From assembly GCF_034440735.1 (NCBI RefSeq), contig NZ_CP140098.1, positions 3,267,501 to 3,331,500 on the forward strand: a DNA stretch of 64,000 nucleotides. The letters are read 5' to 3'. The position numbers were made by a program, and so were the translations under genes. A model generated the notes under the pieces. That model saw only the letters and a list, made by a program, of their open reading frames with translations, was not told the DNA's origin and searched no databases. Every line of letters starts with the position of its first letter. Positions within the stretch are counted from its first letter, which is position 1. Positions 7,697 through 21,724 of the stretch are shown here, piece by piece. Origin of the DNA: Deinococcus sp. AB2017081 (GTDB lineage Bacteria > Deinococcota > Deinococci > Deinococcales > Deinococcaceae).

Positions 7697-9517
7697 ATGT
7701 GCGGAATCGTCGGATACATCGGCAGCAGGCAGGCACAGGACGTCCTGATCTCGGGACTCGCGAAGCTGGAGTACCGGGGCTATGACTCGGCCGGGGTCGC
7801 GGTGCGCGACGCCGGACAGATCACGGTCATGAAGAAGGCCGGCAAGCTCGCCAACCTGAGCGGTGAGCTGGACAGCCGGCCGCTGGCGGGCACGCTGGGC
7901 ATCGGGCACACGCGCTGGGCCACGCACGGCCTGCCGAACGACACCAACGCCCACCCGCACGCCACCGAGGACGGGCGCATCGTCATCATTCACAACGGCA
8001 TCATCGAGAACTACCTGAAGCTCAAGGAGGAGCTGCAGTCGCGCGGCCACACCTTCAAGTCCGAGACCGACAGCGAGGTGCTGGCCCACCTGATCGAGGA
8101 GGCCTACGCCGGCGATCTGGAGCAGGCGGTGCGCGAGGCCCTGGCGCAGGTGCGCGGCGCGTACGGGATCGTGGTCACGCACGTGGATCACCGCGAGATC
8201 GTGGCGGCCCGCACGGTCAGCCCGCTGGTCATGGGCGTGGGCGAGGGCGAGATGTTCCTGGCATCGGACGTGCCCGCGCTGCTGGCCTACACCCGCAACA
8301 TGGTGTTCCTGCACGACGGCGACATGGTCGTGCTGCACGACGACGGCTTCCGCGTGACCGACCTGGCCGGGAACCCGCAGCAGCGCACCATCGAGCGCAT
8401 CGAGTGGGACGCCGAGGCGGCCGAGAAGGGCGGGTATGACACCTACATGCTCAAGGAGATCTACGAGCAGCCCCAGGCGCTGACCAACACCCTGATCGGC
8501 CGCCTCCACGACGACACCGGCGAGGTGAACCTCGACATCAACCTTGATCCGAGTTCCTTCAAGCGGATCTCGATCATCGCGTGCGGCACCGCGTTCTATG
8601 CCGGGCTGGTCGGGGAATATCTGATCGAGCAGCTCGCCCGCATCCCGGTCGAGGTCGACGTGGCGAGCGAGTACCGCTACCGCGATCCGCTGGTCAGCGA
8701 GCACACCCTGGCGATCGTGGTCAGCCAGTCCGGCGAGACCATCGACACCCTGGAGGCGCTGCGCGAGGCCAAGAAGTTCGGCGCGAAGACCCTGGGGGTC
8801 ATCAACGCCAAGGGCAGCTCCATGACGCGCGAGCTGGACGACACGCTGTACATCCACGCCGGCCCGGAAATTGGCGTGGCGAGCACCAAGGCGTACACCA
8901 GCATGGTCAGCGCCTTCGTCATGCTGGCGCTGTGGCTGGGCCGCGCCCGGGGCACCCTGAGCCCGGAGCAGGGCACGGAACTCCTGCACGCCGCCCGCGA
9001 ACTGCCCCGTCTGGTCGAGGAGGCCCTCGCGCCCGAGCGCGTGCAGCGCATCAAGGAGGTCGCGGAGAAGTACGCGCACGCCCGCGACTACCTGTTCCTG
9101 GGACGCGGCGTGAACAGCCCGACCGCCTACGAGGGCGCGCTGAAGCTCAAGGAGATCTCGTACATCCACGCCGAGGCCTACGCGGCCGGCGAGATGAAGC
9201 ACGGCCCGATCGCACTGATCGACGCGAACCTGCCGGTCGCCGTGATCGCCACCGAGAGCCGCCTGCTGGAGAAGACCATCAGCAACGTGCAGGAGGTGCG
9301 GGCCCGCGCCGGCAAGGTCATCCTGTTCCTCAGCGACGGCGACACCGAGAACGCCCGCCACGGCGACGACGTGATCTACCTGCCACACGCCCACGAGATG
9401 GTCTCCCCTGTCGTGAACGCGGTCGCCATGCAGCTGCTGGCATACTTCACCGCCACGGCGCTGGGCAAGGACGTGGACAAGCCCAGGAACCTTGCCAAGA
9501 GTGTCACGGTGGAGTAA
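7697..9517 (+). CDS. glmS: glutamine-fructose-6-phosphate aminotransferase (isomerizing)
   Basis: This enzyme makes glucosamine-6-phosphate from fructose-6-phosphate and glutamine, the first step to UDP-GlcNAc and peptidoglycan. The 606-residue protein starts MCGIVGYIG, so Cys2 is the glutaminase nucleophile after Met removal; this fixes the ATG at 7697 rather than the frame start at 7673. HTRWATHG and the NGIIENY segment of the glutaminase domain follow. Two SIS sugar-isomerase domains have SQSGETIDTLEALREA and the C-terminal DKPRNLAKSVTVE. It is controlled by the ribozyme at 7435-7592 and probably the 18-bp palindrome. A strong hairpin follows the stop. Confidence 0.97.
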   Translation: MCGIVGYIGSRQAQDVLISGLAKLEYRGYDSAGVAVRDAGQITVMKKAGKLANLSGELDSRPLAGTLGIGHTRWATHGLPNDTNAHPHATEDGRIVIIHNGIIENYLKLKEELQSRGHTFKSETDSEVLAHLIEEAYAGDLEQAVREALAQVRGAYGIVVTHVDHREIVAARTVSPLVMGVGEGEMFLASDVPALLAYTRNMVFLHDGDMVVLHDDGFRVTDLAGNPQQRTIERIEWDAEAAEKGGYDTYMLKEIYEQPQALTNTLIGRLHDDTGEVNLDINLDPSSFKRISIIACGTAFYAGLVGEYLIEQLARIPVEVDVASEYRYRDPLVSEHTLAIVVSQSGETIDTLEALREAKKFGAKTLGVINAKGSSMTRELDDTLYIHAGPEIGVASTKAYTSMVSAFVMLALWLGRARGTLSPEQGTELLHAARELPRLVEEALAPERVQRIKEVAEKYAHARDYLFLGRGVNSPTAYEGALKLKEISYIHAEAYAAGEMKHGPIALIDANLPVAVIATESRLLEKTISNVQEVRARAGKVILFLSDGDTENARHGDDVIYLPHAHEMVSPVVNAVAMQLLAYFTATALGKDVDKPRNLAKSVTVE

Positions 9518-9533
9518 CCCCGGCACGACCCAT

Positions 9534-9572
9534 GGAAGGGCACCCGTCACGATCTCGTGCGGGTGCCCTTCC
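9534..9572. terminator. long hairpin between convergent genes
   Basis: GGAAGGGCACCCG (9534-9546) pairs perfectly with CGGGTGCCCTTCC (9560-9572), and the loop contains a further CACGA/TCGTG pairing. It lies between glmS and the convergent membrane protein gene and can serve both as a bidirectional terminator. The T-run is weak. Confidence 0.75.
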
Positions 9573-9587
9573 TGCTTACGGCCCGGC

Positions 9588-10037
9588 TCAGCGCTGGCTG
9601 GTGTAGGCGACGACCCCACGGTCGAACGCCCCGATCAGCATGACGATGCCCAGCACCGTGCCGATCGGGAAGACCAGCAGGCTCAGGACGCCGATCACGA
9701 TGCTCGACACGCGGCCCCAGCTGCGGCCATCCAGCACCGCCCGGCGCGTGTAGTACAGCCACAGGATCAGCACGGCAGTCAGGGCGAACGAGATCCACAG
9801 CGTCAGCTGGATCTGCTGTGGCGTGAGCTGGATCGGCGGCAGCCCGGAGGCGGTGTTCAGCTCCGCCAGCATGGTGTTCAACGTGTTGCCCGAGAACGGC
9901 AGGGTCAGCAGGGAAATCGCATTGTAGAACACCCCCACCAGCAGCGGCACGGTCAGGAACGCCAGCCGGGGCGGGCGCGTCTGGGGTTCGGCAGGAGGGC
10001 GGGGGGAGGACTTGTCTTCAGGCCAGCTCACACCCAC
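9588..10037 (-). CDS. small integral membrane protein of unknown function
   Basis: This is a 149-residue protein. A Pro-rich, charged N-terminal tail of about 25 residues is followed by four predicted membrane segments (about residues 27-45, 76-96, 107-130 and a short C-terminal one). I recognise no family motif; the arrangement resembles small membrane proteins of the TM2/DUF4870 kind, but not closely enough to name. It is transcribed toward glmS and shares the hairpin at 9534-9572 with it. Confidence 0.65.
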   Translation of the reverse strand: MGVSWPEDKSSPRPPAEPQTRPPRLAFLTVPLLVGVFYNAISLLTLPFSGNTLNTMLAELNTASGLPPIQLTPQQIQLTLWISFALTAVLILWLYYTRRAVLDGRSWGRVSSIVIGVLSLLVFPIGTVLGIVMLIGAFDRGVVAYTSQR

Positions 10038-10170
10038 ACATTAGCGGACGCGCCGACGTTCGCCACAGGACGTGAATCAAATCCGCAGGGTGATCGCACA
10101 GTCACAGGGGAAATGGAGTCGGTGACGCGGCGCGCGTATCCCTCGCCGCGGACTCCTCCGCATCAAACCG

Positions 10171-10194
10171 AAAAAACCCGCCACGAGGGCGGGT
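10171..10194 (-). terminator. intrinsic terminator of fusA
   Basis: On the minus strand, ACCCGCC pairs with GGCGGGT, followed by a run of six T's. It lies 19 bases past the fusA stop and is the clearest intrinsic terminator in the window. Confidence 0.88.
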
Positions 10195-10212
10195 CTTTCC
10201 GTTCAGGATCGC

Positions 10213-12306
<2,094 letters not shown>

Positions 12307-12415
12307 AGGACTCCCTGATGGTGAACCGTGCCGGCGCTGAACACCGTCACGGATGCTGGCTTTGGCGAGGGGGGAAGGGGAATCGGGCATTCCCAGCTCG
12401 GCGATTTCCCTTCGC

Positions 12416-12516
12416 GAGGTCATCTCACTCCACTCTGCAGCACACGGAAAATCGCCGTGCGCTGCTCCGCTTCGTGAGATGACCTCCTTTCCCTGCTCGC
12501 TTCGCTCGGGCCTGAC
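12416..12516. repeat. palindromic repeat between rpsG and fusA (GAGCG(G/A)AGCGAG family)
   Basis: GAGGTCATCTCA (12416-12427) pairs perfectly with TGAGATGACCTC (12475-12486), enclosing GCAGCACACGG/CCGTGCGCTGC arms. On the minus strand the element carries GAGCGAAGCGAG and AAGCGGAGCAG, both also present (with one base change in the first) in the element inside ywbE. It separates rpsG from fusA, which are usually close, and may act as an attenuator or mRNA processing site. Confidence 0.6.
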
Positions 12517-12525
12517 GGCCGGGGA

Positions 12526-12996
<471 letters not shown>

Positions 12997-13130
12997 GGTT
13001 CTCTCCTTGGTTCTTGGCGCCCGGTATTCAGGCGCGGTCTGACTGCTTCACTGGCATCACCCCTATGGGCTGAGGCCGCTCACCATACGGACAGGCGGCG
13101 GAGCGTTCACCCCGCGCGCCGTGGCCGGGG

Positions 13131-13535
13131 TTACTTCTTCTTGGCACCCGCGGCGGCTGCGCCGGCCTTGGGCTTCTTGGTGCCGTACTTGGAGCGGCTC
13201 TTGTTGCGATCCTTCACGCCCTGGGTGTCCAGGCTGCCACGCACGATGTGGTAGCGCACACCCGGAAGATCCTTGACACGGCCGCCGCGGATCAACACGA
13301 CGCTGTGTTCCTGCAGGTTATGGCCTTCACCGGGGATGTACGCGGTGACCTCGAAGCCGCTGGACAAACGCACACGGGCAATCTTGCGCAGCGCGGAGTT
13401 GGGCTTTTTCGGGGTGGTGGTCTTCACGACCGTGCACACGCCGCGGCGGAAGGGGCTGCCCTTCAGGGCGGGAACCTTGCTCTTCTTCTGGAGGGTCAGG
13501 CGCCCCTTGCGGAGCAGTTGCTGGGTGGTAGGCAG
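13131..13535 (-). CDS. rpsL: 30S ribosomal protein S12, apparent CTG start
   Basis: S12 lines the decoding centre and controls proofreading. Reading from CTG at 13535 gives 134 residues beginning (M)[11 protein letters not shown], the family N-terminus, with [13 protein letters not shown] and [11 protein letters not shown] motifs and a Lys/Ala-rich tail. An in-frame TGA lies two codons before the CTG, so no ATG, GTG or TTG can supply the conserved N-terminus. GAGGAG lies nine bases upstream. The next usable start, a GTG at 13439, would delete 32 conserved residues. Deinococcus is known to use some non-canonical start codons. Gene identity is certain; the start is strongly supported. Confidence 0.96.
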   Translation of the reverse strand: MPTTQQLLRKGRLTLQKKSKVPALKGSPFRRGVCTVVKTTTPKKPNSALRKIARVRLSSGFEVTAYIPGEGHNLQEHSVVLIRGGRVKDLPGVRYHIVRGSLDTQGVKDRNKSRSKYGTKKPKAGAAAAGAKKK

Positions 13536-13812
13536 GGTGAATCACTCCTCAGCTTGCCCGGCGTTGATCCGGGCCGAGATGGCGGGTGGGGAAGCCGCCC
13601 ACGCGTACGGGGCGAGGCTTGGGTTGGCTTCAGGGGTGGCCACACGCCGGAGCGCGGGCCGGGAGATGATCACGCACCGCATGGCCGGGCTGTCAGCATC
13701 AGCCCGCAGGGGTGGAGTGAAGAAAAACGCCGTGACGCAACCCAGAGTCCGGGCCGTTTTCAACCTTCCCATGATACCTGCCGCCACTCCGGGGCGCAAG
13801 CCTGCGCGGCTG

Positions 13813-13840
13813 TTGCACGCCCCCGGAGCTGTGCTACACT
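13813..13840 (+). promoter_or_regulatory. tRNA-Ser promoter
   Basis: TTGCAC (13813-13818) and TACACT (13835-13840) are separated by 16 bases, about 26 bases before the mature tRNA 5' end. Both boxes fit a housekeeping sigma promoter. The rest of the gap back to rpsL (13536-13812) would hold the rpsL promoter and leader on the opposite strand, which I could not place. Confidence 0.65.
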
Positions 13841-13864
13841 CCCTCTCGCCCATCACTTACCCGC

Positions 13865-13956
<92 letters not shown>

Positions 13957-13960
13957 GCAG

Positions 13961-13993
13961 ACAGCCCCGGTCACCACGACCGGGGCTGTTCTT
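13961..13993 (+). terminator. terminator of tRNA-Ser
   Basis: ACAGCCCCGGT (13961-13971) pairs perfectly with ACCGGGGCTGT (13979-13989) and is followed by TCTT, four bases after the CCA end. Confidence 0.8.
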
Positions 13994-14066
13994 CATGCAC
14001 GGTGCTCTCTTCTGTATTCTTCTCTACGTTCCTTCTGCTCTACGCCCTGTGTCCTGTGGCGTTCTG

Positions 14067-14552
14067 TCAGCGGCGGGCACTGGCCGGCTGTGCCCGCTGT
14101 ACCCATACGCGGTAGGCGCTGACGGCCAGGATCGCCGCCAGTGGGAGCGGCACGTCGCCGGGATCCACACGGAGATCCACGCCCTGGGTGAACGACCCGA
14201 TGCGGCCCCGCACCATGCTCCCCTCCCGGATCAGGGTGATGTCGGCCCCCTCAGTGAACGTGCCGTAGCGGCCGGACGCGCCCTCGGGGGTGAAGGTCAG
14301 GACGACGTCCAGGCCGTCGGTGAAGCTGCCCAGACGCAGCAGCAGCTGGCCGCCCGCCACCTCGGCCCGCAGGTCGAAGCCGTCGGTGAACGACCCCACG
14401 CGGCCCTCCAGCGCCCCCTGCCCCAGCCCCACGACGATATTCACGCCCTCGGTGAATGTCCCGATGCGGCCACGCAGCTGGTGACCGTCCCACTCCCCGC
14501 TCAGATCCAGTCCGGCGGTGAATCCGCCCAGGCGACCCTGCAATGCGCTCAT
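14067..14552 (-). CDS. protein of six tandem 22-residue GR.G.FT.G.D repeats with a C-terminal hydrophobic tail
   Basis: This 161-residue protein belongs to no family I recognise. Residues 4-135 are six consecutive 22-residue units with consensus L.GR.G(S/T)FT.G.D(L/I), with no linkers; the first reads LQGRLGGFTAGLDL. Alternating hydrophobic residues suggest two short strands per unit, so a small beta-solenoid or closed barrel is likely. Residues 136-154 form a hydrophobic tail, perhaps a membrane anchor. No standard ribosome site is seen; TACAGT lies six bases before the ATG at 14552, suggesting leaderless expression. It lies between tRNA-Ser and sucB, giving no functional hint. Confidence 0.7.
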   Translation of the reverse strand: MSALQGRLGGFTAGLDLSGEWDGHQLRGRIGTFTEGVNIVVGLGQGALEGRVGSFTDGFDLRAEVAGGQLLLRLGSFTDGLDVVLTFTPEGASGRYGTFTEGADITLIREGSMVRGRIGSFTQGVDLRVDPGDVPLPLAAILAVSAYRVWVQRAQPASARR

Positions 14553-14605
14553 CTCTGCACTGTAGGGAGGACATTCTGGCAGAACCCTGACCATGTGCAG
14601 AAATC

Positions 14606-14640
14606 GGCACCCGCCACCCCAGACGGGGAGAACGGGTGCC
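14606..14640 (-). terminator. hairpin after sucB
   Basis: GGCACCCG (14606-14613) pairs with CGGGTGCC (14633-14640), with an inner CCCC/GGGG. It lies 19 bases past the sucB stop. There is no marked T-run, so its efficiency is uncertain. Confidence 0.55.
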
Positions 14641-14659
14641 GCCATCGGGTCACGCGCTG

Positions 14660-15913
14660 TTACAGCTCCAGCAGCATCCGGGCCGGGTCTTCCAGCAGAT
14701 TCTTGATCATCACCAGGAACTGCACGGCTTCCTTGCCGTCGATGATGCGGTGGTCGTACGACAGCGCGAGGTACATCATGGGCGCGATCACGACCTGACC
14801 GTTCTGCGCGATCGGCCGCTCGATGATGTTGTGCATCCCCAGGATGGCGCTCTGCGGCGCGTTGATGATCGGCGTGCTCATCATGCTGCCGAAGGTGCCG
14901 CCGTTGGTGATGCTGAAGGTGCCGCCCGACATGTCCTCCATGGTCAGCTTGCCGGCCTTGGCCTTCACCGCGTAGTCGGCGATGCCCTTCTCGATGCCCG
15001 CCAGGCTGAGCTGCTCGGTGTCGCGCAGGATCGGGACGACGAGTCCGCGCTCACTGGCGACCGCGATCCCGATGTCGTAGTACCCGTGGTAGATGATGTC
15101 CTTGCCGTCCACACTGGCGTTGACCATCGGGAAGGCCTTGAGGGCCTCGGTCGCGGCGCGCACGAACAGGCTCATGAAGCCCAGTTTCACGCCGTGCTTG
15201 GCCACAAACGGATCCTGGTACTTCTTGCGCAGATCCATGGCCGGCTTCATGTTGACCTCGTTGAAGGTGGTCAGCAGGGCCGCCGTGTTCTGCACCTCCT
15301 TGAGGCGCTCCGCAATGCGCGCACGGATGCGGGTCATGGGCACGCGCTGCTCGGTGCGGGGGCCGGCGGGCACGGTCGCGGCCGGGGCAGCCGGTGCACT
15401 GGCCGGCGCGGCGGCGGCCTGCGGCCCCTGGCTGGTGCCGCCGCCCTGCGCAGCCTGCACGGCGTCCGCCTTGGTGATGTTGCCCTTCGGGCCGGTGGCC
15501 GGGATGGTGGCCGGATCGAGGTTCGACTCGCTCACGACCTTGCGCACCGCCGGGGACAGATCGTCGCGGCGGGTCGCCTCATTCGCGGCCGAGGCAGGAG
15601 CGCTTGCCGGGGCGGCCGGGGCCTGCGCTGCTGGTGTCTGCGCTGCTGGCGCCTGGGCCGCCGCGGCCGGTGCGCTGCCTGCGTCGCCCAGCGTCCCCAG
15701 CACCTCCTCGCTGAGCACCGTGTCGCCCTCGTTCTTGACCGGCGTGCCCATTACGCCGTCCTGCTGCGCCTGGATCTCCAGCACGACCTTGTCGGTCTCG
15801 ATCTCGGCCAGCAGGTCACCGCGCTTGACCGCCTCGCCAGGTTGCTTATGCCACGCGAGCAGGGTGCCCTCGCTGACTGACTCGCTGAACACCGGTACTT
15901 TGATATCCGCCAT
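14660..15913 (-). CDS. sucB: 2-oxoglutarate dehydrogenase E2 (dihydrolipoyl succinyltransferase)
   Basis: This TCA-cycle enzyme transfers succinyl groups from E1 to CoA on a lipoyl arm. The 417-residue protein has an N-terminal lipoyl domain with Lys42 in ETDKVVLE, a long Ala/Pro linker (about residues 80-115), an E3/E1-binding domain ([11 protein letters not shown]...), a second Ala/Pro linker and a catalytic domain ending in [13 protein letters not shown] with the active-site His. ATG 15913 (MADIKVPVF) matches the family start; the open frame extends further. Ribokinase separates it from sucA, which is unusual. Confidence 0.96.
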   Translation of the reverse strand: MADIKVPVFSESVSEGTLLAWHKQPGEAVKRGDLLAEIETDKVVLEIQAQQDGVMGTPVKNEGDTVLSEEVLGTLGDAGSAPAAAAQAPAAQTPAAQAPAAPASAPASAANEATRRDDLSPAVRKVVSESNLDPATIPATGPKGNITKADAVQAAQGGGTSQGPQAAAAPASAPAAPAATVPAGPRTEQRVPMTRIRARIAERLKEVQNTAALLTTFNEVNMKPAMDLRKKYQDPFVAKHGVKLGFMSLFVRAATEALKAFPMVNASVDGKDIIYHGYYDIGIAVASERGLVVPILRDTEQLSLAGIEKGIADYAVKAKAGKLTMEDMSGGTFSITNGGTFGSMMSTPIINAPQSAILGMHNIIERPIAQNGQVVIAPMMYLALSYDHRIIDGKEAVQFLVMIKNLLEDPARMLLEL

Positions 15914-16003
15914 AACGCCCCGGATTCTACTCCGCCACCACGTGTGACTGACGCGGGAACGGCGCGGGGAGCGTGAACGCAGTGCACGCAAGCACGGCCG
16001 CGG

Positions 16004-16897
16004 TCAGCCGAGTTCTGCCCCGGTCGGCAGGTGCCCATACCCGGCGGGCCGCGTGACGCGCAGGCTGGCCACCCGGACGGCGTAGGACACGGCGTCCGGT
16101 ACGGACTGGCCGCGGGCCAGTGCCGCCGCCAGGGCCCCTCCCCACGTGTCGCCTGCCGCGACAGTGGAGACGGCCTGCACGTTGGGCGCGGCGAAGTCCT
16201 GCTCGCCGTCTGCGCTGAGCAGCAGCGCCCCGCGTGCCCCGCGCTTGACGATCACGTGGCGCACGCCCCGGCCAAGCAGCACTCGGGCCGCCGTTGTCAC
16301 GTCGTCTTCCCCGCTGAGCGTCCGCGCCTCGTGCTCGTTGGGGGTCAGGATGTCCACGTCCTCCAGCAGCTCGCCCGGCAATTCGGGCGTGGCGGGGGAC
16401 GGGTCGAGGATCACGGTCACACCCGCCGCGCGTGCGCGCCGGGAAGCCTCGATGGTCACGGCCAGCGGCACCTCCAGTTGCAGCAGCAGGGCCGTGGCAC
16501 CCGGCAGCGCCGCATCCAGCGCGTCCAGTTCCGGCGCACCGAGCTGCTGGTTCGCGCCGCCGTGCAGGGTGATGGTGTTCTCGCCGTCGGGCGCGATGTG
16601 GATGTACGCCTGCCCCGAGGCGACGTCCGGCACGCGGCGCACCGCCGAGACGTCCACGCCCCTGTCGCGCAGCGCACCTTGCAGGAGCATTCCGGCGTCA
16701 TCGGTGCCGACCGCGCCGATCATCCGTGTGGGCACCCCCAGCGCCGCGCACGCCGCCGCCTGGTTTGCCCCCTTGCCCCCCGGCATCCGCTCCAGCCCCT
16801 GAGAGTGCATGGTCTCGCCGGGCAGCGGCAGGTGCGGCACACGCAGCAGGATGTCGAGGTTCAGGCTACCCAGGACGAGAACGGCACGTGGGGTCAT
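16004..16897 (-). CDS. rbsK: ribokinase (PfkB family sugar kinase)
   Basis: This enzyme phosphorylates D-ribose at O5 to feed the pentose phosphate pathway. The 297-residue protein shows LGSLNLD near the start, the first PfkB signature (MPGGKGANQAAACAALG) and the second as VAAGDTWGGALAAAL with the catalytic Asp. The ribokinase-type NQ.. and LTPNE segments (DILTPNEHEA) are present. It lies between sucA and sucB with gaps of about 80-90 bases and is probably transcribed with them. No ribose transporter or RbsR is adjacent. Another pentose or nucleoside substrate cannot be excluded. Confidence 0.88.
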   Translation of the reverse strand: MTPRAVLVLGSLNLDILLRVPHLPLPGETMHSQGLERMPGGKGANQAAACAALGVPTRMIGAVGTDDAGMLLQGALRDRGVDVSAVRRVPDVASGQAYIHIAPDGENTITLHGGANQQLGAPELDALDAALPGATALLLQLEVPLAVTIEASRRARAAGVTVILDPSPATPELPGELLEDVDILTPNEHEARTLSGEDDVTTAARVLLGRGVRHVIVKRGARGALLLSADGEQDFAAPNVQAVSTVAAGDTWGGALAAALARGQSVPDAVSYAVRVASLRVTRPAGYGHLPTGAELG

Positions 16898-16977
16898 GGT
16901 TCCGAGTGTGACGGACACGGGCACGGAACGTCGAGAGGGCAGGAGCGTGTGCCCCTGCCCTCCAGTCTGCGCCAGTC

Positions 16978-19830
<2,853 letters not shown>

Positions 19831-19884
19831 AACGCCCCCCAGCATACCTCTGCACCCTGACCGGAATGGCGGGGGGAGCCGCTT

Positions 19885-19913
19885 TATGTAGGTTGTGTTC
19901 CCGCCCCTGTAAC
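19885..19913 (-). promoter_or_regulatory. candidate sucA promoter
   Basis: On the minus strand, GTTACA (19913-19908) and TACATA (19890-19885) are separated by exactly 17 bases, about 55 bases before the sucA start. Neither box is perfect. The same intergenic space must also hold the start signals of the divergent SMP-30 gene. Confidence 0.45.
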
Positions 19914-19984
19914 CACATGGCCCCATCCGTCTCCTTTAGACGGCCCCCACCCGCCCGTGTGTCCGGACGCGCAGCATGGGCCAC

Positions 19985-20866
19985 ATGACCCTGCACGCGA
20001 CCCGCCCTGAATTCCTCGACCTGTTCCCCGCCGGGGCCGCCCCCGAGCAGCTGGGCAGCGGCTACACCTGGGCCGAGGGGCCGACCTACGTGCCGGCGCG
20101 GGCCCGGGTGGTCTTCAGCGACGTGCGCCAGAACCGGACCTGGGCCTACACCGATGCCGGCGAGCTGGTCGAGGAGATGAGCCCGAGCAATTACCAGAAC
20201 GGCCACACGGTCGACGCGCAGGGCCGCCTGATCGCGTGCTCCCATGGCGAGCGGGCGCTGCTGCGCCAGGAACTGGACGGCACGTGGACGACCCTGGCGA
20301 GCACCTTCGAGGGCCAGCGCCTGAGTTCTCCCAACGACGTGGCCCTGCACCCGGACGGCAGCCTGTGGTTCACCGATCCGACCTACGGCCTGACCAAGCC
20401 CGAGGAGGGCGGACGCGGCGAGCCGATGGAGGTGCCCGGCTGCTGGGTGTACCGCTTGAGCCCGGACGGCACCCTGAGTGCGCCGATCCGCGACCGCGAC
20501 ATGCCGAACGGGCTGGTCTTCGCGTCGGCTGATACGCTGCTGCTGGCCGATACTGGCAAGAATGGAGCCACGTACCGCTACCGCGTGACCCCGGACGGCG
20601 CGGCCACCCTGGAGGGCGAGCACTTCCGCGTGAGCCCAGGCAAGACCGACGGCCTGCGCGTGGACGAGGCCGGACGGATCTGGAGCAGCGCCGGGGACGG
20701 CGTGCATGTCCTGACCCCGGACGGCGAGGAACTGGGCCGGATCGCGTTCCCGGAGGTCGTGTCCAACGTGTGCTTCGGCGGCCCGGACGGCACCACGCTG
20801 TACGTGACGGCCACCAGCGGCTTCTGGCGGATTCCCACCTGCACCCGCGCCCTGTCGTGGCACTGA
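19985..20866 (+). CDS. SMP-30/gluconolactonase family hydrolase
   Basis: This is a predicted six-bladed propeller lactonase using one divalent metal. The protein is 293 residues from ATG 19985 (an in-frame ATG at 19976 adds three). It carries TWAEGPTYVPA with the metal-binding Glu, DVRQNRTW, LSSPNDVALHPDGSLWFTDP and TDGLRVDEAGRIW, all typical of gluconolactonases. No signal peptide is visible, so it is cytoplasmic. Its neighbours give no pathway. It is monocistronic and divergent from sucA. Confidence 0.88.
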   Translation: MTLHATRPEFLDLFPAGAAPEQLGSGYTWAEGPTYVPARARVVFSDVRQNRTWAYTDAGELVEEMSPSNYQNGHTVDAQGRLIACSHGERALLRQELDGTWTTLASTFEGQRLSSPNDVALHPDGSLWFTDPTYGLTKPEEGGRGEPMEVPGCWVYRLSPDGTLSAPIRDRDMPNGLVFASADTLLLADTGKNGATYRYRVTPDGAATLEGEHFRVSPGKTDGLRVDEAGRIWSSAGDGVHVLTPDGEELGRIAFPEVVSNVCFGGPDGTTLYVTATSGFWRIPTCTRALSWH

Positions 20867-21019
20867 ACGCCGGACACTGACGATCCTCGCCCCAAACCGG
20901 GATGGGCTGGAGACCGACCGGAGCGAAGAGCACAGTAAATACACCGTTCCCCTCTTGGCCATGCACATATCGGCCTCGAGGGGAAGTTGGTGTCTCCGGT
21001 CTCAGGTTAAGATGCGGCC

Positions 21020-21259
21020 ATGCGTATCCTGTCCCGGCTGCTGGTTGTGGTGGGCGTCATCGTGCTGATCGTGTCGGGCGTGCTGCTGGGCAAGGACGTG
21101 ATCGATATCAATCAGCTGCACGCGGTGGCCAACGCCAACCGCAGCACCAATTTCCCCAGCCCGCTGAACAATGTCCTGATCACCTACGCCCTGTCCGTCG
21201 CCGGGGCGTTCCTGACCGGACTCGGGGTGAGCATGCCCAAGGGGCGCACCCGGCCGTAA
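21020..21259 (+). CDS. 79-residue membrane protein
   Basis: This small protein has two hydrophobic segments (about residues 6-25 and 51-70) separated by a polar stretch rich in Asn and Ala, likely a hairpin in the membrane. There is no recognisable family. TAAGAT at 21008-21013 sits exactly six bases before the ATG, with TTGGTG at 20987-20992 as a possible -35 (spacing 15), so a leaderless transcript is likely. It is convergent with the next gene. Confidence 0.6.
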   Translation: MRILSRLLVVVGVIVLIVSGVLLGKDVIDINQLHAVANANRSTNFPSPLNNVLITYALSVAGAFLTGLGVSMPKGRTRP

Positions 21260-21275
21260 GCGCCGCGTCCACGAC

Positions 21276-21620
21276 TCAGCGCAGGGGCCGGCACCCGGTC
21301 AGGCGGAGCCGGCCTGTGGCGTTGTCGCGCAGCGTGGACATCTCGCCCTGGGTGGCCCACGTGACCTGGGCGTTCCGGAAGCTGCCGCCCGGGGTCAGGG
21401 ACAGCGTGGTGGTCGCGCCCGCAAAGGTCACCACCGCCGTGTCGCCCATGGGCCGCACCTGGACGCGCACGCCGCCCTGACAGACGTACGTGACGCTGGC
21501 CGCTGCCATGCCGTCGGCACCGGCCGTGCCCAGCCCCACTGTGCCCAGGAACGAGGAGACGGCGATGCTCAGGGGAGCGGCAGCGCGGCGCAGCGAACCG
21601 GTCAGGACAGGGAACGACAT
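21276..21620 (-). CDS. exported MliC-like (C-type lysozyme inhibitor) protein
   Basis: This 114-residue protein has an N-terminal hydrophobic export segment (about residues 14-33) followed by a short beta-rich domain. The domain begins VTYVCQGGVRVQV and ends GRLRLTGC, giving the two cysteines, with a central QVTWATQGEMSTL. This is the layout of MliC/PliC periplasmic lysozyme inhibitors, with W and G in the expected place. There is no lipobox. The ATG at 21620 gives a reasonable signal peptide; longer frames reach into the next gene. An alternative role in binding other wall ligands is possible. Confidence 0.62.
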   Translation of the reverse strand: MSFPVLTGSLRRAAAPLSIAVSSFLGTVGLGTAGADGMAAASVTYVCQGGVRVQVRPMGDTAVVTFAGATTTLSLTPGGSFRNAQVTWATQGEMSTLRDNATGRLRLTGCRPLR

Positions 21621-21724
21621 TCCAGCAGCTTTCCACACCGCCGCCAGGCCAGGGTGAGGGCATGGTGACCGGCGTGGCGCCTCGGTCCTCATGAGCCGAC
21701 CGACAGCGCGCGGCGCGGGATCCA

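Noticed and set aside
7520..9619. A 699-codon open frame antisense to glmS
   Set aside because: It runs through glmS, the ribozyme and the hairpin and shows no domain; it is a shadow frame.
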